A DNA stretch of 64,000 nucleotides. Source: Bryopsis sp. KO-2023 (taxonomy: Eukaryota; Chlorophyta; Ulvophyceae; Bryopsidales; Bryopsidaceae). Position numbers and translations under genes: made by a program. The notes under the pieces were generated by a model, which made no database searches, was not told where the DNA came from, and saw only the letters and a list, made by a program, of their open reading frames with translations. Positions 12,725 to 23,647 of the stretch are shown piece by piece. Numbering within the stretch: position 1 is the first letter of the stretch; each line of letters begins with the position of its first letter. The DNA is taken from NCBI GenBank assembly GCA_030272585.1, contig BSYQ01000006.1, positions 3,869,001 to 3,933,000 on the forward strand, written 5' to 3'.

Positions 12725-12922
12725 AGACGATTGACACAGGGGGTCAAAAAGAAATGGACATTTGACTCTTCAGCAGCAATTACATCCCCAGCAAAACAAA
12801 AACAAAACAAAACATACATCCTTCAATCCCTCCCGTACACCCTGCCGGAACGACGCACGAAAACGCTCATATAAAGTTACAGATATAGTACATCATCTTG
12901 TTGAAACCACAAAAAAAAGTGC

Positions 12923-15900
12923 TTATTCGTCTAAGCTTCTGTCCGAATCCAATGTATTGCGGCACGCCACGAGCGTGCATCTTGCCGCTGCGGCGGTCAT
13001 GGTCGCTGGTGCGACCAACGCCGCCGGCGCCGCACGTACGACTCTGGGTATGACCGTCCCCAGGTCGTCCCCGTTCCTCCAGCTCTGCACCGGCTCTGTC
13101 ACGATCCTCTTGATTGCCCTGTCCAGGGATGCGCGCACCTCCCGCACACCAGAATTGACGCCACGACCTGAGGACCCTCCCCCACTTCTCCCTGCCGGAG
13201 AGGAGGGGATTTCCATCGATCCTTGGAGGACCATTTGTGCGCCAGATGAAACGGACACCCCCGCATTGAGCACCTCCAGGGCGAGAACTCTGAGGAGAGT
13301 CACGGCGGACCGCCGTAATTGTCTGGTGGGTGGGGATTTCGGGTGGGGACACCCGGCTCGCGCAGGCGGCGCAACGGCGTTAACGAATGCGCTCAAGACG
13401 TCGCGACCCGCGGATCCGATTCTCTTGAAGGATTGCATGGGTGGAATGGCAGTCAAGAACTTGTGTACCTGTCATAATATCCCCAACATAGAATGAAATC
13501 AGCTAAAATGAAAGGAAAAAATTGTGCATTTCCCACAACCAACACCACAGTAGTACCTTCATGTACCCCTCCCCAAAGAAAAGAACCAAAAAAAGGAGAA
13601 AAAATAAATGGAAAAAAATAAAAAACAAACAAGAATAAAAAAATGGACATGTTCAGTTAGCCCTTCAGGCCTATTGCACTGCACTTGAGCATTTCCAAAA
13701 ACCATATTTCAACATATTTTCCAAGATCGCACCTGATTTCCGACGATATCCGCTTGCCATTCTCTGCCCAGTACTTCGAAAAAACTGTCCCATCCGAGGA
13801 TTCCAGCCATCGTCATTTTTTTCAAATTTAACTTCACCCCACCCCATCTCACAAAATTCAAAACTTCGACTGCGCTCCCGTTGCGAAAACCTTCCCAGTC
13901 CAATTTTCTGGGGCGATAATCCACCACCACGTACAGGGCTGCGATTTCACAATGCTGGAAAAAAGGCACTGAAAAAACACAAGGAAAAAAAAAAAAGATT
14001 TCAAGTCAAGTTTCAAGTAGCATCGAAACACACTCAAGCTTTTGATCGACCCCCCCCCCCCAAAAGAAAAAAAAAAAAATGAAAAAAATTCACCACTCCC
14101 TGAAAGAAGCGCTCTTTTCTTTTGGCGAGTGCATGTGTTGAGCAAACTGACACCCATTCAATAACAAACATCGTTGTATCAATTGTCTTCTCAAATTTTT
14201 TTTCAAGAAGATAATTTTTAAACTAATTCGATAGCTGATTTTTCAATGCACAAAAAAGCCGCCGAAAGAGCCGCCCACACACCTTCCTCCTGCTCGGCTT
14301 CGGTTGGAGGTGGAGGGGCCGGAGGCAGAGTCCTCGCATACCCCAGCAGAAAATTAATCACAGCTTGGTCCAGTCTCAATCTGAGCGGCACCAGCTCGAT
14401 GCTCATTCGAAACTCCTCTCGGCCTTCCTCAGCTCTAGGCTGCACTGCCTCCAGAACGAACTCTATCATGGGAGCGGTCGGGCCAGGCATTCGCTGCTCG
14501 TTGGGTTTCCTGGACCGCTGCCTGTGCCTGGAGAGGATGTATTGCCAGCTGCTGCTTTCGCTCGTGCAACACCTGCAGTCTCGAAGCTGGAGGGACTGGA
14601 CCTGTCGAAAAGAACACACTTCTCTCTCAATCCTCACTACCCCACCCTCTTTCTCTACCGCATGCATGCATGCGGTTTTTTCGCTGAACGAATCGAACAA
14701 ACTACAGGGTTCTTGGATTGCCTACCTGGACTGCAGTTCTCCACACGTAGTGCTTGTTTTCTGGGAAGGAATCCACCCTGACATTCAGACCAGAGACCTC
14801 AAGCTTCAAAACGCCCTCCTTTTTGGCAGCTGCGGTGGAGTCGTCATGCAAAACCCACACCGCAGACATGTTCTTCAGCCCCAGCGTGAAAACGGGCTCC
14901 GGATGGATCTTAGACAAGCGGAGGCAGCTGCTCCATTCCATGCTGGACCCCAAATTTCGATCTGAGGGGGAGGGCACTTGGACGTAATCGTCCAAGAGCT
15001 CGGGGGGACCGCCCTCCAGCCAGACTCCTTGGCGAGAGTCGGAGCCCTGGTGCACCCCTGTGGAGTAGTCTTCGGAGGGGCAGAAGGCGGAGCTGGGGAC
15101 GTCGGCAATCCATTCATCCATTATGTCAGTCATGCCATCCACCTCCTCACACCATGTTCCTTAGAAACATCCACAATATCCAGAAAACACAAGTCAGACA
15201 AGAATGCAACTCGTAACTGTAAGGAATCTGAGCACACAGGCATATCAACACAGAAGCCAGAAACATATACAACTTCGTATTAACAACCGATCATCCATAA
15301 TGAAAACATGTTTATACCGGCAGACATACCAAAAGGGGTACCTTTGCAAAATAAATCCACCCAGCCAGCCCCTTCTTCGAGAAAATAAATCGAATCAGCC
15401 GAGGGAAATGAACGCCCAAGCAAAGCAAATGTTTTTTTGGATCTATTGAGGATTAGAAATGGTAAGAAAAAAATGCTCAAGATTCTGAGGCCAAGATTCA
15501 TTCTACATCATCTTTCTACACGCTAACAGATGAGTGTGGGACCACAAGGTAGCTCTTTCCTCTAACCTTTTGCACACTCAGATGCCATCATGGAATTCAC
15601 CACAGGGACTTGCCGGAAGGTGTTCTCCTCCAGCGCCTCCATCAATCCTCTTTCCAACAACCCTCCCCCTTGCTCCGCCTCCCCTTGGACATCCTCCAAG
15701 GGCACCACCGGCACCTCCCCTTGGATTTGCCTCACGAACAACACCATCAACCCGAGCGATTCGTGGGTAAAGTTACCTCGAAGCTGTTGATTGCCCACCT
15801 CCACCTCCACTCTAGAAGGGCCTTCTCCACCAGGGTCTGCCTTTGAGATATCCACCCCAAGATATAGGATCCCCTCCTGAGCCACACAGCAATACCCATC

Positions 15901-18900
15901 GTGCTGCAACTGTATGGATTGCACATCCACGGGGGCGCCGATGTCCCATCGACCAGCTTTTCTCTTTTCGACGTTGGCTAAATGCAGACTCAGCGAGTGA
16001 AACACTGCCCTGTTGGATTCCGACCCAGAATTCCCCACCAAATGAACTCCCTCGATGTAAGCCACCCCTCCCACCTCAGGACACCCATCCACTGGAGTGT
16101 AACCCCTTGCTGGCTCCACCCTCAATCCGATATTCTCAGCATTTATGGCAAACGAAAGGTCTTTCGACTTGGGGGAATCTCGACGCTTTGCTCCGGAGGG
16201 GGGTGCATAGCTGGCCAAACTTCTCAGCAAACTTAAGTTTAAATCGTCGACCTCGGTTGCTACGGTGATGCCTTTCACTCGCAGGGAAACCCTGTCCTGG
16301 CCCTTTTCAGACGATCGATTCCGTGTGTCCAGCTGGGCGAACTCGATACCCATTGGATTCGGCAATTGAGAGTCTGACGGGCCTGGTGCGTACAAGCAAC
16401 AGGTTTCCTGGACACCCCCTGTTAACTTGATGCCTCTGCACCATGCCCAGAGAAGGGAGGATTGCTTGCCAGACAGCCCCGTGGATTTCAGAATTCCGAG
16501 ATCGTCGATCAGCAAATGGAACGGATTGGAAGGTGACGATGTGGAGGTTTCGGCCGACTGAGGTGCAGGCCGGAGAGAAGCTTCCACCGACCCGGTCAAC
16601 AAAATAGCAACCTGACAGAATCAAAGCGCAAAAGGGGATTGAGCTCTTGCAGGTCAATACTGAACGATGGAAATTGAAAGAGGGGGGGGGGGGGCAATTC
16701 TCTACCGACATGATCTTGAAGTGTGTTCATCTTTCCATTAGGATCGCTGTGTAATTTTGTTGCTGCACAAAGAATGGTGGGCATTTCCGAGTCAGACCTG
16801 GTCACACTTTTCTTCCTCTGTGTTCTCCTCCTCAGCAGCCCCCTCACTCTTTCCATCGCTTGAACCCATACTAGAAACAAGCCTCATCACGTCGGCAATA
16901 TCATCTTCCGTGGCATCGATTTTCAAGCTGGGGAAGTGCGTTCTCACCGACACCTTGGCAGAATTGACACATTTATCCTGGAACTCGACTTCCCTGTAGC
17001 TTCCCTCTTCGTGCCAGCAACCGTCCCCCTCCGCCCACCTATCTCCGGAATGCCAATCGACAAAGGACTCCGCGACATTCACTAGGTTGTCGTTCGGGCA
17101 GTACTTGTCTTTGATTTGGACGTCCAGTCGAATGGCACAGCCATCTTCCATGAGGTCGAGATCCAGCATGAGGTTTGTGGACTCCGTTGTTCGAGTGGGG
17201 TTTCTGGCCTCCGCTCGCACAATGCGAGTGCATCGCCCTTTTTAGTAACACACATGCATGGGGTTAATATAATCTAATACAATACAATGCAAAAAATATA
17301 TAATATGATACAATAAGGTATAAAAAAAAGTATATTCTAATATGATGCTTTCATTGGCATTGAGGCCGACCGACCATAGTACATTTAATCATATCAAATT
17401 TGGCACAAACGGAAGCAGTTCCCTCCTCTCTCCATCAAAACATAACTGAAACAGGGAAGAAAGAAAATCCCTACATATGCATCCACAATTGTGGACAAAT
17501 GAATCTTTTTTTGAAGGGGGGGAGGGCAAATCAGGCCAAAAAAAAGTACTACCCGCTTGAATCTGGCCACCGGAACAGTTGGCATGTGCTTTCAAACACA
17601 CTGCTTTTGGCACAAGGTGCAGTGATATTCTTCATTTTCACTTATTCACTTATTTCTCTATTGTTTTTTTTTTTTTTAAAAGGAAAGTGAGGGGGATGGA
17701 AAATACCTTTTCCAGCCTTAGTCATCCATGAGATGTTGTGGACCCCGGCCTCTCTTGCTCGAATCTGCAACGATTGCATGCTTTGCCTGGAGTGAACAGA
17801 CGCCCCTCTGGCGCTGGCCAAACCCTCCACTTTCATCACACTCAAAAACGGATATAAATCGGCCTCGAAACTCAGACGCTCCTGGGATTGAACGCTCAAA
17901 AACAGCAACCCCCCCTCGTCCGAGTTTCCGCAATCCGCCTTTTCCAGCACTCCGAAAATCCCCGGAAGAAACCAACTGTATTCGACATTGCATCCGGCAG
18001 GATTCGAACTCCTGCCTATGTCATCGATCACGCTTTGCACCTGTCTGTTGATCGATTGGGAGGAGCTGCTGCCTCTAGCCCCAGCCGGTTTCTTCTCCAA
18101 ACACTTGATGGCACGATCGACCGTCCCTAGAATATTCTTCAGAGATGCACACGTCGCCCAAACAAAAATGGGCAGCGAGCGAACCTCCACTTTCACCGTT
18201 TTTCGACCTCGGTCGATTTCCCGGTCCACCTCCCCCACTCGAATCCTCAAGCATGGATCAGCCCCTTCTGCTCCACCATCGCCTCTGTTTGACAACCCGA
18301 ATTGAAACAAGGGGTACACACAGCAATCCCCTTCCTCACTCACAGTAACCTGCCCTCCATGCTTCACCAAATCATGGAGTTCACCAGGGACAGATTCGAT
18401 TTGCCCGATCAACTGTTGCGCTCTTCCCGGAGACAACCTCGATTCCCCTTTCGGCATGCATTCATAACACACGATCGAATCCACCGACGCATTCCACAAA
18501 GGCCCCCCCCCTTTCTGCAACACCCCCGAGATCTCCACCTTCTGCAAAAACATATCCAACCCTCCGACCGTTTCTCTACCTCCGCAGCCGCCAGCCCCTG
18601 ACGACGACCAGTACTCAACACTCAATGATATGACGGGCAGAGTGCAGCAAACTTCGACAGCTGGGTTTCCGGATCGATTCCTGTAGCCCAAGCCATCGAG
18701 CAGGTCCAGCTCTTCCCGTCCGGAAATGCTGCTCGCAGCAGATTCGAAACGACTGTTGGAATCGAAGAATTCAACATCATCCTCATCCCCATCGACAGAA
18801 CCCCACCCATAGCCTGTTCTGCCATCATCCACATCCTCCCCCCCAGTCTGGCTGGAGCTCCACCGTCGTACCACTCTCTGCAACGTGTCGATTCCTTCAT

Positions 18901-20173
18901 TCAGGCAGCTCAAGTTCCCCGGATCGACGGACACTGCCAACTTCCCTAACGTAAGGCCGATGTACTGATTCACCCCCGCAGCTAAGTCAGCAGGGGTGAC
19001 TTTGACTTGGCCTCCTTCCAGAAACACCAGGGGTATCCTGTGGGCATCTGATGACTCATCATGTTTATCGGATGACTCATCATCTTTCTCGATGTCCACT
19101 GACAGCCCCTCGGCGCTCAATACAAACGAAGGCTTCCCCCCCTCATCCACCCCGTTTTCCTCCCTGCCGTAAACCAGCCTATCCCCATGCACCGTAACCA
19201 CCGCTGATGGAGGCTCCGTTTCCAGCTCCCCATTTTCCAATCGGATTTTCAAACCCACCACCACCACCGACAGATTTTTGAAAAATGCATTCAGGAATTC
19301 GGAGAGGATGTTTTGTTCGAAGGCTGGGTCCCCAGCAGCAGCGAAAGAATCGTCTGAATCTCGGTGAGATGTTGGAGGAGGTGGGGAGGAGGGGCCGTCG
19401 CTGCGGGGTTGCACGGTGAGTAAGACTTCTTCGAGGGCTACCCTGGTGGTGAGGGTGGCCAAATTGAACTGAACTTCGATTCGAGATATGAACCCTGCTG
19501 TCACCTCGAGTCCAGAAAAGGCCTGTGGCAAAGAAACCAGAATAAACACTGAGGGGGAGTGAATCTGAGCGAAACTGGCATCTCTTCTCGAGGTAAGAGG
19601 TGGGGGGGGGGGGGGAGGGGAGTTTTCTTTGTTCTCTTTGGCCTGGTCGGAAAAACTGTGAAGGGGTGTGCAGTCGTGCGACAAGCATTTCTAAACCATG
19701 CTCTAGGGTTCTTCGATCCCCTGTTTTCGAGGCGAAGGAAGCTGGGGGAAACGAGGTTGGTTTTGACCAACGTGGCATTGGGGCCTGAGAAAGAACGAAA
19801 TGGCAAAAACGAAACAGCGTCGCAGATAAGAAAATCGAAGAGGACACTTCGACCACTCCGAAAAATCTCTTGAAGAGAAAAAAACCACTCGCGCGTTGCT
19901 TACGAGAAGAAAAACAGCGAATTGAACAAACGACCGACCACTGAGGAAGAAAACGAAAACGAGAATGAAGAAAACAAACAAACACACACACACAAGGCAA
20001 CGCACCAATAGTTTATTCAAGTATTCGCAATCGAGGAGGGCCTCGCGAAGCTCAAGAATTCCCTCACGTAGGCGAGCGTCCACCTGGTCCAAGTCAGGCT
20101 CGTTTTTCAAGAGCTGGCTCAGCCATTTTTTCAGGACAAACAGAAGGGCACGACGCGAGATTCCGTCCAGCAT
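12923..20173 (-). CDS. ATG2: Autophagy-related lipid-transfer protein ATG2
   Basis: Bridge-like protein that moves phospholipid from the ER to the growing phagophore in autophagy. Exons 20173-20006, 19522-17707, 17237-16798, 16611-15567, 15159-14726, 14601-14224, 13954-13733 and 13468-12923 join with matching phases into about 1,682 residues, the usual ATG2 size. The chorein-type N-terminus is present (MLDGISRRALLFVLKKWLSQ, then LEVTAGFISRIEVQF after the first intron). The ATG2 central/CAD signature is FRMSIELVPLRLRLDQAV. The C-terminal region has MAGILGWDSFFEVLGREW, VHKFLTAIPPMQSFKRIG and GTVIPRVVRAAPAALVAPAT, typical of ATG2_C. A 407-nt intron (15566-15160) contains the 260-bp repeat. The donor at 14223 (GTTTAA) is weak but keeps phase. 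VPS13 was considered; the C-terminal blocks favour ATG2. Confidence 0.92.
15266..15525. repeat. 260-bp dispersed repeat, copy 2 (in ATG2 intron)
   Basis: Near-identical to 9649-9908 and in the same orientation. It makes up most of the ATG2 intron 15566-15160. The unique remainder of the intron is about 147 nt, a normal length for this gene. The minus-strand 73-codon frame (15501-15280) is open but differs from copy 1 only by replacements. Confidence 0.9.
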
Positions 20174-21339
20174 CTCAGTTCAAAAAAACCATAAAGAAAA
20201 AAAAGGCACTCTCTATTTTTTGGCTTCTCTATTTCCCTTCGTCGTGGTCCTTTCACTGCTTTTCTTTGCGCAGGCTTTTTTTTTTCGCTTTGTACTTTAG
20301 CCCCGCGTGTGTGTGTTTTTTTTACGACCTTCTCCTGAGTTGCAGTGGGTTTTTTTCCCCCTTGGCTGTAACGAGTCGATTTTTTTTTTTTTCACGTGTG
20401 TGATACGACTGGAGATTCGACGAGTGTCATGTCTTGCCAGGTTCGCCCCAAGTCCGCAACCCAGTTCTGTTGAATCGTGGCGAATGTTCGAGAAGGAAAT
20501 GTTTTGAAGTTTTCAGCACTTTGGGACGGCACCTCTATCCATCCTTGCTTTAGGAAAAAAAAAATGAAAATGTGTTTTTCATTTCCATCATCTGATTATT
20601 TGGTTTCCATATGAGCTGAAGCCAAGCCTAAAAATTGAACCAAAAAAGAGTGGTTTTTTGAATCCCCACAGTGCCTCCCATTTTTTTTCAAAGAAAGATT
20701 CAGGACAGCAAGCAGCAGGCAAACATTACATTATTTACCATGGCTTCTCCGGAATGACAAAATTTTGACCAGGCTCCAGTCTTTTCTTGTTTTTTTTTCT
20801 CTTAAAGAGAAAAGGTAGCAGTGATCAATCATGTGGGACTATCCCCGATTTTTTTTACTCAAATACTAATTTCCAGACTTTTTTTATACTTTTTTTGAGG
20901 ATCCCGGTGGTGTGTTGGAAGGTCCTTCCCCGAAATTCGAACGACGAAAAAATTGACAAGATTTTTGAGAACAAATACCGCTGATTAAAAATCCCACCAC
21001 CTCCTCCAAAACAAAACTTGCCTGCTCCAGTTTCCCCTTACTGAAATCCCAAATCATTAACGAACAAAAAAAAAGGCAAACAAAGAATTTCCCCCAAAAC
21101 CTCGAATTTCAACGGACCAAAAAAAAAGCACACATAACATCTTACAAAAAAACACTCTCATTTTCTCCCTCTTTTTTTCTTTTTTTCCTCCCTCAAGAAT
21201 CAGACCAGGATCGAAAAAGGAAGGACACAAAAAACCTTTAGGGGAAGCTTCTTAGACATTTTTGTTGTGTTTTTTCTCTCAAAAAAGAATTTTTTTGCTG
21301 CGTGCTGCTTTTTTTTTTCTTTTCTTTGAGTGTCTATTT
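20174..21339. other. ATG2 upstream region / bL17 3' flank
   Basis: Spacer between the ATG2 start (minus) and the bL17 stop (minus). It is dominated by T and A tracts, including CTTTTTTTCTTTTTTTCC-type blocks. The ATG2 promoter should lie in the first few hundred bases, but I see no clear TATA box. No open frame looks coding. Confidence 0.5.
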
Positions 21340-23130
21340 TTAGACGAGCTCGATGGTCGCCATTTCAGCATTGTCTCCTCTTCGACGCTTGATTTCGGGA
21401 ATCACTCGACAGTACCCCCCTTCACGCTCACCGTACCTTTAAATAGAAATAAAAATATACATATATTTCTCAATATATGGATATATGGATATCTCTTTTC
21501 TATAAAATACTTGCTTACCATCAATCATGACCAGTCTTTCCTCTCTAATGCTACATCAAGCCCCGAAAAAGTTCCCAAAATTTTTCAAAACAGCCCCCAA
21601 AAAACGGAATCTCGAAATTTGACTGATATTGATACAGGGTTCAGAACCTGATTTCACATGGTCCAAATTATTTTTTGTTTTTTAAAGCTTTCTAACAATA
21701 TTAATGTGTTTTTTTGGCTGAAACAAACGGTTGCTCTGCTAGATTGTGGCTTTACATCAGGGCATGAGCAAAACCCCACATATTGGAGTTAAAATGTCCA
21801 CGACTCTTGATTGGGGGGGGGGGGGGGGGGGGGGGGGAGGGGAAGGAAAAAGGTAATTATTAAAATTTGTTAAAGAAAAAATTAAAAGCATACCTGCCGG
21901 GCACCTCCTGGAAAACATTTTTGACCAGTTCTTTGTCGTAGACATAGGCCATTGCTTGTCGCCTGGTGTGCAGGGTGTTTTTCTTTGCCAAGGTGATAAC
22001 TCTGTCGACGTACTTCCTCATGGCCTTGGCGCGGACCTGCATGCAAGAATTACACACACACACGTCTTTTTCTTTCTTTTTTTTCTCTTTCCCCCCTATC
22101 CTTTCTTGAAATTAAATTCACCAGTCAGCAGACGAAGCTGGTTATCTATGGTGCGCATACGTCCAGGAGCAAAGAAATTTGAATTTCAAATTGTTTTGCC
22201 AAGGCTCCGTCAATCTTTCTACACACGCAAGGAAAAACCAGGAGAAAGAAAAGCCACCCTAACCAACCACCACAGAATTTAAAGGGTTTTTTCCCCCCAT
22301 ACCTCGAGTTCGCATTTTGCTCAAAAATTAGACAGAAAAAGAAAAAGGAAAAAGAAAAACGAGTGGGTGAGGTACAAAGAAAAACAAACCTTGGTGGTTT
22401 TGATTTTTCCATGCCTGAGGAGTTCGGTGACTAATCCTCTGAGGAGAGCCTTTCGCTGATCGGCAGGCCTTCCGAGTTTTTTGACCTTACGGCCGTGCCT
22501 CATCGCGAAAACTTTCGCTCCGTTTTGGATCGTCAAGGGACAGGTTGAAACTATTTTAAAAAAAATTGCCAACAAAAAGAACAAATTAAACAATAAAAAA
22601 GAAAAAAAATATAGATCAGATTCATGAAGAGCCCGAAGAGCTAGCCATATTCACGGGTTTGATTATGGGGTGGCTCCATGTAAGGCAAAATCTGACAATC
22701 AGTACATCCTTACAGTCCCTAGAATTGTCAGACTTTGCCCAAAGGCCTCAAATTATGGAAAGCAAACCCTGTTAAACCACCCCATAATGCGAAGAAGTAC
22801 CTTGCTTTCTAGAGAGATGCGTCAAATTCTGCTGTAGGAACGAATTCTCAGCAACACCTCCGGTTCGTTCTGGTGTCCGTTTCACTGCCGCCCTCCAAAC
22901 AAGGCAAAATGTGCTTCCCACATCAAACAAGTGCTCGACACTCCACGAGCTTTCGCCCTTGAAAAGAACACACCTGTTACGGGGCTGACGACCAAGCTGT
23001 GCGAGCACATTCCTGAGTACTCGCTCATCCTCAAAGCCCTCTGCGGCCGGACTGAAGCGCACATGGGGCGCGCTCGCCGAGGGGCGCTCGGGAGCGCCGC
23101 CCTGAGCGAAGACACACCGAAAACGGACAT
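21340..23130 (-). CDS. Plastid-type 50S ribosomal protein bL17
   Basis: Large-subunit protein bL17 of an organellar 70S ribosome. Exons 23130-22974, 22550-22390, 22036-21894 and 21436-21340 join with matching phases to 185 residues. The mature part starts near residue 69 ([20 protein letters not shown]). It shows [20 protein letters not shown], then [13 protein letters not shown] and the end [15 protein letters not shown], which is the cyanobacterial/plastid form and argues against a mitochondrial copy. The presequence [19 protein letters not shown] is basic with a Phe at position 4, like transit peptides of primary plastids. An alternative start at 22593 in the continuous upstream frame gives a hydrophobic, signal-peptide-like N-terminus ([16 protein letters not shown]). 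The two models imply different plastid types. The first donor of the mature part is the unusual GTTTG. Confidence 0.88.
21813..21837 (+). repeat. Uninterrupted run of 25 G
   Basis: A 25-base G homopolymer lies in the last intron of bL17 (C run in the transcript), close to the exon ending at 21894. Shorter G runs of 9 to 14 bases recur in introns and spacers across the window, for example at 24957, 25741, 26813 and 27073. Confidence 0.9.
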
Positions 23131-23647
23131 CGCTGGTTGCTTCCTCGACGCACGTCCGATCTCTTTCTTGAAAACGAGCGGTGGCGGGTGTTTTCGACGG
23201 TGAGGGCGTGCGGAGTGGTCCAGCAGAAAGGGAAGGAGAAAATTTGGGTGGCAGTTGGGTGACGGACTGGGGCGGGGTAGGGTGTCGTACAACGTCTGAC
23301 TGGTGACACATTTATAAGAGGTTTGGTGTGTCGATCAGAGAACGTTTGCAAACTGGAGTGACGTCTATAGGGAAAGAGCGGAAAAGTAAAAAAAAGGCAA
23401 AAAAACCGGGCCAGTCTACAGCGAGGCGTACTCTTTGAGCTGTTCTGCAGGGATCCTGAGGGAAAATGTTGTGGTGGGTCGCTTGGTCGTGCTTTGTTTT
23501 TTGTTTCAGTTTTGCGTCGTCAAGAAGAGAGAGCTGCGTTTTTCTTTAGAAGCCCCGTCCAATCCTAGTTTGGCTTTTTGATTTGGTTACTCGAAGCGTG
23601 GTTGGTGTCGGTGCAGTTTGGAGGATGCGGACTTTGACTTGCTGCTG
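23131..23647. promoter_or_regulatory. Divergent promoter region bL17 / NCBP3-like
   Basis: About 0.5 kb separates the putative bL17 start (minus) from the NCBP3-like start (plus). It should hold both promoters and leaders. It is GC-richer near 23150-23280 and has no TATA box that I can call. An upstream non-coding or coding first exon of the NCBP3-like gene may also lie here, because its frame is open back to about 23618. Confidence 0.4.

Noticed and set aside
18000-18025. tRNA T-arm-like sequence (GGCAGG...TTCGAA...CCTGCC)
   Set aside because: It lies within the ATG2 coding exon and no acceptor stem, D-arm or anticodon arm can be found around it.
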